Assembly: GCA_017308475.1 (NCBI GenBank)
Contig: JAFKEU010000004.1
Span: forward strand, 831,226 to 895,225
Source of the DNA: Alphaproteobacteria bacterium
Lineage (GTDB): Bacteria; Pseudomonadota; Alphaproteobacteria; Micropepsales; Micropepsaceae
Length of the DNA stretch: 64,000 bases
Direction of reading: 5' to 3'
Of this stretch, positions 27,431 to 35,018 are shown piece by piece; position 1 is the first letter of the stretch; each line of letters starts with the position of its first letter. The notes below the pieces were generated by a model, which saw nothing but the letters and a program-made list of their open reading frames with translations, did no database searches and was not told the DNA's origin. The translations under genes were made by a program, and so were the position numbers.

Positions 27431-28053
27431 GGCGTGCTTATAACACCGATGCGTTCGGCTAGGCTGACGACGATGGCGGCCGTGGCGCCCCATATCTCAT
27501 GGCCGTTCCAGCGATAGGCATAGAAGCTGCGGCTGCGGCCCTGCCAGACCCTGGTTTCGCGCCGCCGGTTGGCGGGGTCCATCAGGAAGGACAACGGCAC
27601 CTGGAAAATCTCCGCCACCTCGCGCGCATCGGGTGCCAGCGCGAAGCCTTCGGCCAGGACCCCCACCACCGGCTGGATATCGAATCCGGTGCCGGTGAGA
27701 TAACGGTCCAGATAGCCCACGACAGTCACAAAGCCCGGCGCGATGCCGGTTTCCTCCATGGTTTCGCGCAGCGCCGTTTCGATGGGCGAAAGATCGGCGG
27801 GCTCGCTGCGCCCGCCCGGAAAGCTCACCTGTCCGGAATGGCGCGCCAGGCTTTCGGTGCGGCGGGTGAACAGCAACGCCGGTTCGGGACCGGGGATCAG
27901 CGGCAGCAGCACGGCGGCCCGCGCCGCCGCCATGGCGGGATCCAATTCGTAATCGTCATGTGCGGCAAGGCCGGCGGGAACCTGGGGCAGGCGGGCGCGC
28001 AGGTCGGCCAGCAATGCCTCGCTTTCGGGCACGATCATTGTATCGAAATACAC
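27427..28053 (-). CDS. Nudix hydrolase, CoA pyrophosphatase type
   Basis: A 208-residue Nudix enzyme of the NudL/CoAse subgroup, likely cleaving CoA or its derivatives to phosphopantetheine and 3',5'-ADP. The Nudix box reads GGRSEPADLSPIETALRETMEETGI, with the REx2EE metal site. The preceding LARHSGQVSFPGGRSE is characteristic of the CoAse branch. ATG 28053 or 28038 may be used. It is first in the Nudix-cca-PP2C operon and divergent from the MoxR gene. Confidence 0.88.
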   Translation of the reverse strand: MYFDTMIVPESEALLADLRARLPQVPAGLAAHDDYELDPAMAAARAAVLLPLIPGPEPALLFTRRTESLARHSGQVSFPGGRSEPADLSPIETALRETMEETGIAPGFVTVVGYLDRYLTGTGFDIQPVVGVLAEGFALAPDAREVAEIFQVPLSFLMDPANRRRETRVWQGRSRSFYAYRWNGHEIWGATAAIVVSLAERIGVISTP

Positions 28054-28226
28054 CCTGGAGACGCAGCGGCGAAGTGCCGGCAGGTGCTTGCCGTCATGAC
28101 GCCATAATCCGGGCGATAATCCTGAAAATTAAAGACATTTCGGGCCTCCGGGGTTGCACCCTATTGAACAGACGGTGCAACATGCCGGGCCGCCTTTCAA
28201 TCTCAAGGCAGCAAGCCAGGAACCAG
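28054..28226. promoter_or_regulatory. divergent region, Nudix operon and moxR cluster
   Basis: A 173-base gap between divergent genes, with an AT-richer centre (about 28110-28140) that could hold promoter elements for one or both sides. No exact hexamer pair was assigned. Confidence 0.3.
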
Positions 28227-29258
28227 ATGAACGCCATCGAATTCGAGGACAGCGCAAACGCCGGTGCGCAGGAACGCCTGGCCGCCACCGCCGACACGTT
28301 CAGCCGGGCGCGCCAGGCCCTGACTTCGGTGATCTTCGGCCAGGATGATGTGATCGAGCAGACCCTGATCACGCTTCTATCCGGCGGCCACGGGCTTCTG
28401 ATCGGCGTGCCGGGCCTTGCCAAGACCAAGCTGGTGGAGACGCTGGGTATCGTTCTGGGGCTGGATGCCAAGCGCGTGCAGTTCACGCCTGACCTGATGC
28501 CCGCCGACATCACCGGATCGGAAGTGATGGAGGAATCCATCAGCGGCGAACGCGCCTTCCGCTTCATCAGGGGGCCGGTCTTCACCCAGCTGCTGATGGC
28601 GGACGAGATCAACCGCGCGTCCCCGCGTACCCAGTCGGCGCTGCTGCAGGCGATGCAGGAAAAGCATGTGACGGTGGCAGGCGCGCGCCACGATCTGCCG
28701 CGCCTGTTCCATGTGCTGGCCACCCAGAATCCACTGGAGCAGGAAGGCACCTATCCCCTGCCCGAAGCCCAGCTCGACCGTTTCCTGCTGCAGATCGATG
28801 TCGGCTATCCCGACCTAGAGGCCGAGCGGCGCATGCTGCTGGCCACCACCATCGGCGTCGAACAGCCGCCGGTGCGCGTCTGCGGGCCCGACGATTTGAT
28901 CGCGGCGCAGACCCTGGTGCGCCGCATTCCGGTGGGCGAAAAAGTGGTGGACGCCATCCTGTCGCTGGTGCGTTCGGCCAGGCCGTTGACGGGGCCTGGG
29001 GCCGATGCGCCCGGCAGCGTCAAGGCGGGCATCAGCGAGATGATCGCCTGGGGCCCGGGCCCGCGCGCCAGCCAGGCACTGATGCTGGCGGTACGCGCCC
29101 GCGCCCTGCTGGACGGGCGCTTTGCGCCGTCGACCGACGATGTCGTCGCGCTGGCCCAGCCGGTGCTGCGCCACCGCATGGCGCTGAACTTCTCCGCCCG
29201 CGCCGAAGGCCAGACCACGGCCGGCGTGATCGCGCGGCTGTGCCATGATCTTTTCTAG
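28227..29258 (+). CDS. MoxR-family AAA+ ATPase
   Basis: A 343-residue AAA+ chaperone-like ATPase that typically works with VWA-domain proteins to mature or insert metal centres or envelope complexes. Walker A is GVPGLAKTKLVE, Walker B LLMADEINRAS; sensor 1 lies in LATQNPLEQEGTYPLPEAQLDRF. ATG 28227 (MNAIEFED) is chosen because conserved sequence starts there. It heads a four-gene run with DUF58, BatA/DUF4159 and VWA-type proteins, an arrangement known from the aerotolerance (bat) operons. Confidence 0.93.
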   Translation: MNAIEFEDSANAGAQERLAATADTFSRARQALTSVIFGQDDVIEQTLITLLSGGHGLLIGVPGLAKTKLVETLGIVLGLDAKRVQFTPDLMPADITGSEVMEESISGERAFRFIRGPVFTQLLMADEINRASPRTQSALLQAMQEKHVTVAGARHDLPRLFHVLATQNPLEQEGTYPLPEAQLDRFLLQIDVGYPDLEAERRMLLATTIGVEQPPVRVCGPDDLIAAQTLVRRIPVGEKVVDAILSLVRSARPLTGPGADAPGSVKAGISEMIAWGPGPRASQALMLAVRARALLDGRFAPSTDDVVALAQPVLRHRMALNFSARAEGQTTAGVIARLCHDLF

Positions 29259-29286
29259 GACACACCTTTTCTAGGACCTTAGGGAT

Positions 29287-30138
29287 TTGAATTTCTCCGC
29301 GCTTCAGCACGAAGCCGATGGCCTGAGTGCCGGCCTTCCGCCGCTGATGGTGGAGGCCGATCACCTGGCCGCGTCGGTCAGCCTGGGTGTGCATGGACGG
29401 CGCCGCGCCGGCATGGGCGAAAGTTTCTGGCAGTTCCGCCGCTATGCCAGCCATGACAGCGCCGCCGCGATCGACTGGCGTCAGTCGGCGCGTTCCAGGC
29501 ATATCTTCGTGCGCGAGCGCGAATGGGAGGCGGCGCAGACCGTATGGTTCTGGCGCGACGCCTCGCCGGGAATGAGCTTTCGCTCGGAGGCGGTTTCCAA
29601 GCGCGGCAGGTCCGATCTTCTGGTCCTGGCGCTGGCCTCGCTTCTGGTGCGCGGCGGCGAGCGCGTGGGCCTTCTGGGCATGGAGGGCGGGCCCGCCGCC
29701 TCGCGCGTGGCGCTGACCCGCATTGGCCGGGCGCTGTTTGCCCCCGCCAGCGAGGCGCTGCCGCCGCCCCTGCCGCTGGCGCGCGGCAGCCAGCTTGTCT
29801 GGTTCAGCGATTTCCTGGAGCCGGGCGCGCTGGAGGCGGTGGACCGGCTGGCGCGCCAGGGCATACAGGGACATCTGGTGCGCGTCGTCGATCCGGCGGA
29901 AGAGGATTTTCCCTATACGGGGCGCACGCGCTTTGAATCGCCGCGCGGCGATGAAGACGAAATATTCGGCCGCGCCGAACGGTTGCGCGATACTTATCGG
30001 GCGCGCTTTGCCGCCCATGGCGAACAGGTCGCCTCCACGGCCATGAAGCTGGGCTGGTCGGCCACGGTCCATCGCACCGACCATGCGCCCCAGGGCGCAC
30101 TGATCGCGCTGCATGCCGCCATCGGCGGCGGCGGCTGA
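29287..30138 (+). CDS. DUF58 domain-containing protein
   Basis: A 283-residue protein of the DUF58 family, which lies beside MoxR ATPases and has a degenerate VWA-like fold. The family core is visible in SFWQFRRYASHDSAAAIDWR and ARSRHIFVREREWEAAQTVW. The start is TTG 29287, with only a weak AGGG upstream, but residues MNFSALQHEADGL match the family N-terminus. It lies 28 bases after moxR, behind a 12-base direct repeat (CTTTTCTAGGAC) that spans the moxR stop. Confidence 0.85.
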   Translation: MNFSALQHEADGLSAGLPPLMVEADHLAASVSLGVHGRRRAGMGESFWQFRRYASHDSAAAIDWRQSARSRHIFVREREWEAAQTVWFWRDASPGMSFRSEAVSKRGRSDLLVLALASLLVRGGERVGLLGMEGGPAASRVALTRIGRALFAPASEALPPPLPLARGSQLVWFSDFLEPGALEAVDRLARQGIQGHLVRVVDPAEEDFPYTGRTRFESPRGDEDEIFGRAERLRDTYRARFAAHGEQVASTAMKLGWSATVHRTDHAPQGALIALHAAIGGGG

Positions 30139-30142
30139 CGCG

Positions 30143-30247
30143 ATGCTGTCTGCGCTGCCGATCAGCTTTGGAGCTCCCCGGGAGCGTCGGCGAGAGCCGG
30201 AACGACCAATCAGAGAAGAAGCCAGATGCTCTCTTTTCTGCCGATAA
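30143..30247 (+). other. mini-ORF duplicating the start of the next gene
   Basis: A 34-codon frame whose first 12 codons read MLSALPISFGAP, matching 11 of 12 residues of the downstream protein start MLSFLPISFGAP, although the DNA differs at 8 of 37 bases. After codon 12 it runs through a copy of the dispersed repeat (30180-30207) and stops inside the real gene. It could be a leader peptide or the relic of an insertion that displaced the original start. Confidence 0.6.
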
Positions 30248-32958
30248 GCTTCGGAGCCCCGCTCGTCCTTTTGGGGCTGCTTGCCCTGCCGGTGCTCTGG
30301 TGGCTGCTGAGGGTCACCCCGCCCCTGCCGCGCCGCACGCTGTTTCCGCCCTTCCGGCTGCTGCGGGACCTGAAGGACGAGGAACAGACGCCCGCCGCCA
30401 CGCCCTGGTGGCTGCTGCTGCTGCGCCTTCTGGCGGCGGCACTGCTGATCGTGGCGCTGGCCGATCCATTGCTGGGCCGTCCGCCGCAACTGGCCCAGCC
30501 TGGCCCCCTGGTGCTGGTGGTGGACAATGGCTGGACCGCGGCCAGGGACTGGGAGGCGCGCCAGAACCTGATCGCCGACCTGCTGCATGGCGCGGCTGGC
30601 CGTCCGGTGGCACTGATCCCCACTGCGGGCCCCGTGCCTTCCGGCCTGCTCAACCAGGGCCAGGCCGAAAGGCTGGCGCGCGAACTGAGGCCCATGCCCT
30701 GGCCGGGAGACCGCGCGCGCGCCGCCGAAGCGCTGGGCCGGCTGCGTTTCGATGCCAGCCCCGCGCTTTACTGGCTGAGCGACGGCATCGACGACAGCCA
30801 GAGCCAGACGCTGGCCAGGGCGCTGGGGCGTTACGGCACCGCCAGCATTTTTACCCCGGCCCATCTGCCGGTGGCGCTGGCGCCGGTGACCCGCGATGCC
30901 TCGGGCTTTGGCCTGACCGCGATCCGCGCCGAGACGGGCGCGGCGCAGGAGGTGGAAGCCGCCGCCATCGGCGCGCGGGGCGAAACCCTGGCGGCAACCA
31001 AAATCCATTTCGCGGCGAGTGCCGCCCACGCAAGCGGTCACATCGCGCTGCCCATGGAAGTCCGCAACGAGACGGTGCGCCTGGCCATTCCCGCCGAGGA
31101 GAGTGCCGGCGCGGTGCAGCTTCTGGACAAGGGCGCAGCCCAGCGCAGCGTGGGGATTGTTTCGGAAGGCGGCAATGGCGAGGAACAGCCGCTGCTGTCG
31201 GACGTCTATTATCTGGAACGGGCGCTCTCGCCCTATGCCGGGATTTCCAAGGGCACCATCTCGGCCCTGCTGGACAAGAAGGTTTCGGTACTGGCGCTGG
31301 CGGATGTGGCCAGGATCGCCGGCAGCGACCTTCAGAAGGTGAAGGATTTCGTCAGCCACGGCGGCGTGCTGATCCGCTTCGCCGGGCCTCGCATGACCAC
31401 GGGCTCCGATGCGCTGGTGCCCGTGCCGCTGCGGGTTGGCGGGCGCTATCTTGGCAGTGCCATGGCGTGGAGCGCGCCGCAGCACCTGGCGCCCTTCCCC
31501 GCGCTGTCGCCCTTCAATGGCCTGGAAATTCCCGCCGAGGTGACGGTGACGCGCCAGGTCCTGGCCGAACCGTCCGCGGACATCGAAAGCCATGCCTGGG
31601 CGCGGCTGGCCGACGGCACGCCGCTGATCACCGCGCGCGCAGATGGCCAGGGCTGGATCGTGCTGTTCCACGTCACCGCCAGCCCGTCCTGGTCGTCGCT
31701 GCCGCTGTCAGGCCTTTATGTGGAGATGCTCAAGCGGCTTTTGGCTCTGTCGGCGGGCACGCCCGCGCGCGAACTGGCAGGGCTGACCAGCCTGCCGCCC
31801 GTATCGCTGCTGGACGGCTTTGGCCAGACGGTTGCGCCCAACGCCGATGCGATGCCCATCGCGGCCAAGGAATTCTCGCAGACCCGCGTGTCGGCGCAGC
31901 ACCCGCCCGGCCTTTACGGCGCCCATGAGGTGGAAAGCGCGCTCAATATCGTGCGCACCGGGGACACGCTTGTGCCGCTGCGCATCCCAGGCACGCGGCC
32001 TTATGGCGCCGAACATGCCAGGCCCCTGGAAGCCTGGCTGCTGGCCGCCGCGATGCTGCTGCTTCTGGTCGACAGCGTGATTGCGCTGGGTCTGCGCGGG
32101 TTCGGGCCGCGCAAGCTGCGCTGGGCGGGGTCGGCGCTGGCGCTGCTGCTGATATTCCATCCCCATGCTTCCCGTGCCGACGACACGATGGCCATGAAGG
32201 CGGCGCTGGATACGCGCCTGGCCTATGTGAAGACCGGCTTGGCCGATGTAGATGCGACGAGCCAGGCCGGGCTGACCGGCCTTGGCTATGCGCTGCGCGC
32301 GCGCACGTCTTTCGAGCCGCTGGAACCGATGGGCGTCGATCTGGAGAATGACGATCTGTCGCTTTATCCCCTGCTCTACTGGCCGATGGACCCGCGCGAA
32401 AAGAACCTGTCGCCCAAGGCCCTGTCCAGGATCGCCGATTACATGCGCCAGGGCGGCACCATCTTTTTCGATACGCGCGACCTGACTTTGGGAGCGGTGC
32501 GGGGGCCGAACTCGCCGGGCGAGCAGACTCTGCGCCGCCTTACTGCGGGGCTGGACATGCCGCCCCTGGAACCGATCCCGTCCGACCATGTGCTGACCAA
32601 GGCGTTTTATATCCTGCGCGACTTTCCCGGGCGCTGGACCGGGGGACGGCTTTGGGTGGAGGCGCTGCCTCCGGCGCCCAAGGACGGCGGGCCGCCGGCG
32701 CGGGGGGGCGACGGCGTATCGCCGGTAATCATCGGCGGCAATGACTGGGCCGCGGCCTGGGCCATCGACAGCAACGGCCGTTTCCTGGCCACGCCCTCGC
32801 CCGGCGGCGAGATCCAGCGCGAGATGGCCTTCCGCTTCGGCATCAATCTGGTGATGTATGCGCTGACCGGCAACTACAAGACCGACCAGGTGCATGCGCC
32901 TGCGCTGCTGGAGCGGCTGGGGCGCGAGAATGCCGTCCTGGGCGGGGGACGGCGATGA
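30226..32958 (+). CDS. BatA/DUF4159 membrane protein
   Basis: A 910-residue membrane protein. The N-terminus has the BatA layout: two membrane helices (PLVLLGLLALPVLWWLL and WWLLLLRLLAAALLIVALAD) flanking a short loop. A large central part is followed by another membrane segment near residues 605-620 and a second at 635-645. The C-terminal DUF4159 domain has LYPLLYWPMDP and GGTIFFDTRDL. It likely forms an envelope complex with the MoxR ATPase and its neighbours. It overlaps the next gene by four bases. The function is inferred from family context only. Confidence 0.85.
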   Translation: MLSFLPISFGAPLVLLGLLALPVLWWLLRVTPPLPRRTLFPPFRLLRDLKDEEQTPAATPWWLLLLRLLAAALLIVALADPLLGRPPQLAQPGPLVLVVDNGWTAARDWEARQNLIADLLHGAAGRPVALIPTAGPVPSGLLNQGQAERLARELRPMPWPGDRARAAEALGRLRFDASPALYWLSDGIDDSQSQTLARALGRYGTASIFTPAHLPVALAPVTRDASGFGLTAIRAETGAAQEVEAAAIGARGETLAATKIHFAASAAHASGHIALPMEVRNETVRLAIPAEESAGAVQLLDKGAAQRSVGIVSEGGNGEEQPLLSDVYYLERALSPYAGISKGTISALLDKKVSVLALADVARIAGSDLQKVKDFVSHGGVLIRFAGPRMTTGSDALVPVPLRVGGRYLGSAMAWSAPQHLAPFPALSPFNGLEIPAEVTVTRQVLAEPSADIESHAWARLADGTPLITARADGQGWIVLFHVTASPSWSSLPLSGLYVEMLKRLLALSAGTPARELAGLTSLPPVSLLDGFGQTVAPNADAMPIAAKEFSQTRVSAQHPPGLYGAHEVESALNIVRTGDTLVPLRIPGTRPYGAEHARPLEAWLLAAAMLLLLVDSVIALGLRGFGPRKLRWAGSALALLLIFHPHASRADDTMAMKAALDTRLAYVKTGLADVDATSQAGLTGLGYALRARTSFEPLEPMGVDLENDDLSLYPLLYWPMDPREKNLSPKALSRIADYMRQGGTIFFDTRDLTLGAVRGPNSPGEQTLRRLTAGLDMPPLEPIPSDHVLTKAFYILRDFPGRWTGGRLWVEALPPAPKDGGPPARGGDGVSPVIIGGNDWAAAWAIDSNGRFLATPSPGGEIQREMAFRFGINLVMYALTGNYKTDQVHAPALLERLGRENAVLGGGRR

Positions 32959-35018
32959 CCCATATCGCCTTTGCCCCGGTCATTCCGCTCTGGCTGCTGG
33001 CCGCACTGGCGGGGATCGCCACGCTGATCATCGTCTACAGCTTTCTGGTGCGGGCGCGTGCCGCCTGGGCGCGGGCGCTGGCCTTCGCCATCCTGCTCTT
33101 TGCCCTGTCGGGGCCCCTGCTGGTGAAGGAACAGCATGCGCCGCTGAACGATGTGGCGGTCATCGTCACTGACCGTTCGCAGAGCATGCAGGTCGGCAAG
33201 CGCGCCAGCCAGGCCGCCGCAGCCCTGGCCCAGATCAGGAAGCAACTGGCCGCGCAGCCCGGTCTTGTCGTGCGCGAAACATCGGTCACCACCACGCCAT
33301 CGGGCGAGAACAACGGCACCCAGGCCTTCACCGCGCTGAATGCAGCCATCGCCGATGTGCCGCCCGACCGGCTGGCCGGTGCGATCATGATCACCGACGG
33401 CGAGGTCCATGATGCCCCGCCGCCGGACAACATGCCCCTCAAGGCGCCGCTGCAGGTGCTGATCGCCGGCAGCCGGGGCGAGAAGGACCGCAAGCTGACC
33501 ATCCTGAATGCGGCCCGCTTCGCCATTGTCGGGCAGCAGGCAGTGATGCGGCTGCGTGTGGAGGACCTTGGCAGCCCTGGACAGAGCGGTCAGGCTTTTC
33601 TGACATTGCGCATCGACGGCAAGGATTTCGGCACCCGCCTGGTGCCGGTGGGCCGGGACACGACCATCCGCGTGCCGGTGGCCCATGAGGGCGAAAACCT
33701 GGTGGAGATTTCCGCCGCCCCCGGACCCAACGAACTGACGCTGGAAAACAACCGCGCGGTGATTACGGTTTCGGGCGTGCGCGACCGGCTGCGCGTGCTT
33801 CTGGTTTCGGGCGAGCCCCATGCGGGCGAACGGGTCTGGCGCAATCTTCTGAAGGCCGATCCGTCCGTCGACCTGGTGCACTTCACCATCTTGCGACCGC
33901 CGGACAAGCAGGATTCCACCCCGATCTCCGAACTGTCGCTGATCGCCTTTCCCACCCGCGAACTGTTCAGTGAGAAGCTGAAATCCTTCGACCTGATCGT
34001 GTTCGATCGTTACAGCGAGCGGGGAATCCTGCCCCTGGCCTATTTCCAGAACATCGCCTCTTACGTGGACGAAGGCGGTGCGCTGCTGATTTCGTCGGGG
34101 CCGGAATTCGCCGGGCTGGAAAGCGTCTATCGCACGCCCTTGAGCGCGGTGCTGCCGGCCCAACCCACCGGCGAGATCGTCACCGGCGGCTTCAAGCCGA
34201 TGGTCACCGAAGATGGGCTGGCCCATCCGGTGACGCGCGAACTGCCGGGCCGCAATGCCGACGGCAAGCCGCCAACCTGGGGCCGCTGGTTCCGCATCAT
34301 CGGCGCCAACAAGATTTCCGGCCAGACGGTGATGACCGGCCCCGGCAACCGTCCGCTGCTGGTGCTGGACCAGGTGGGCAAGGGCCGCGTCGCCGAACTG
34401 ATGAGCGATCAGACCTGGCTTTGGGCGCGCGGCTTCGAGGGTGGCGGCCCGCAGGCCGAACTGCTGCGCCGGCTGGCGCACTGGCTGATGAAGGAGCCGG
34501 AACTGGAAGCCGAAAGCCTGACCGCCGACATCGTGGGCGGCGACATCGCCGTCACCCGCCATACCATGGCCAAGTCCACGCCCCCGGTGACGCTGACCAT
34601 GCCGTCCGGCCGCAAGCAGGTGCTGGTGCTGACGAGGATCGAGCCGGGCGTCTGGCGCGCCTCGGCCAAGGCGGGCGAGCTGGGCCTTTACCGCGCCACC
34701 GACGGCATCCTTTCCACGGTGACGGCGGCCGGGCCGCTGAACCCCAAGGAAGTGGCCGACATGCGCGCCACCGACGAGGTGCTGAAGCCCGATGCCGAGG
34801 CAACCGGCGGCAGCGTGCACTGGCTGGCCGATGGGCTGCCCGACATCCGCCGGGTCGATCCGGGCGATGACGCCAGCGGCAGCAACTGGATCGGCCTCAA
34901 CGCCAACGGCGCCTATCGTGTCACCGCGCTGGAACAGCAGAAGCTGTTGCCGCAATGGCTTGCTCTTCTGCTGATCGTGGGCGCTCTGCTGCTGGCCTGG
35001 AGGCTGGAAGGGCGCTAG
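32955..35018 (+). CDS. membrane protein with VWA-like and glutamine-amidotransferase-like regions
   Basis: A 687-residue protein with two N-terminal membrane helices, a VWA-like domain carrying a MIDAS-type DRSQS (residues about 74-78) and TDGEVHD, and a central portion that resembles the class I amidotransferase-like fold of such proteins (ADP... FDLIVFDRYSERGILPL). A C-terminal membrane helix follows (LALLLIVGALLLAWRLEGR). It closes the MoxR-DUF58-BatA cluster. Its stop shares a CTAG with the convergent glucan hydrolase. Partners and role are inferred. Confidence 0.8.
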   Translation: MTHIAFAPVIPLWLLAALAGIATLIIVYSFLVRARAAWARALAFAILLFALSGPLLVKEQHAPLNDVAVIVTDRSQSMQVGKRASQAAAALAQIRKQLAAQPGLVVRETSVTTTPSGENNGTQAFTALNAAIADVPPDRLAGAIMITDGEVHDAPPPDNMPLKAPLQVLIAGSRGEKDRKLTILNAARFAIVGQQAVMRLRVEDLGSPGQSGQAFLTLRIDGKDFGTRLVPVGRDTTIRVPVAHEGENLVEISAAPGPNELTLENNRAVITVSGVRDRLRVLLVSGEPHAGERVWRNLLKADPSVDLVHFTILRPPDKQDSTPISELSLIAFPTRELFSEKLKSFDLIVFDRYSERGILPLAYFQNIASYVDEGGALLISSGPEFAGLESVYRTPLSAVLPAQPTGEIVTGGFKPMVTEDGLAHPVTRELPGRNADGKPPTWGRWFRIIGANKISGQTVMTGPGNRPLLVLDQVGKGRVAELMSDQTWLWARGFEGGGPQAELLRRLAHWLMKEPELEAESLTADIVGGDIAVTRHTMAKSTPPVTLTMPSGRKQVLVLTRIEPGVWRASAKAGELGLYRATDGILSTVTAAGPLNPKEVADMRATDEVLKPDAEATGGSVHWLADGLPDIRRVDPGDDASGSNWIGLNANGAYRVTALEQQKLLPQWLALLLIVGALLLAWRLEGR

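Noticed and set aside
29032..31671. Very long minus-strand open frame (879 codons)
   Set aside because: It lies antisense to moxR, DUF58 and BatA genes, is rich in Arg, Gln and Gly with no recognisable domain, and reflects GC-rich codon bias.
32874..34955. 693-codon minus-strand open frame opposite the VWA-type gene
   Set aside because: Same reason: a shadow frame of a clearly real gene, with low-complexity His/Gln/Arg content.
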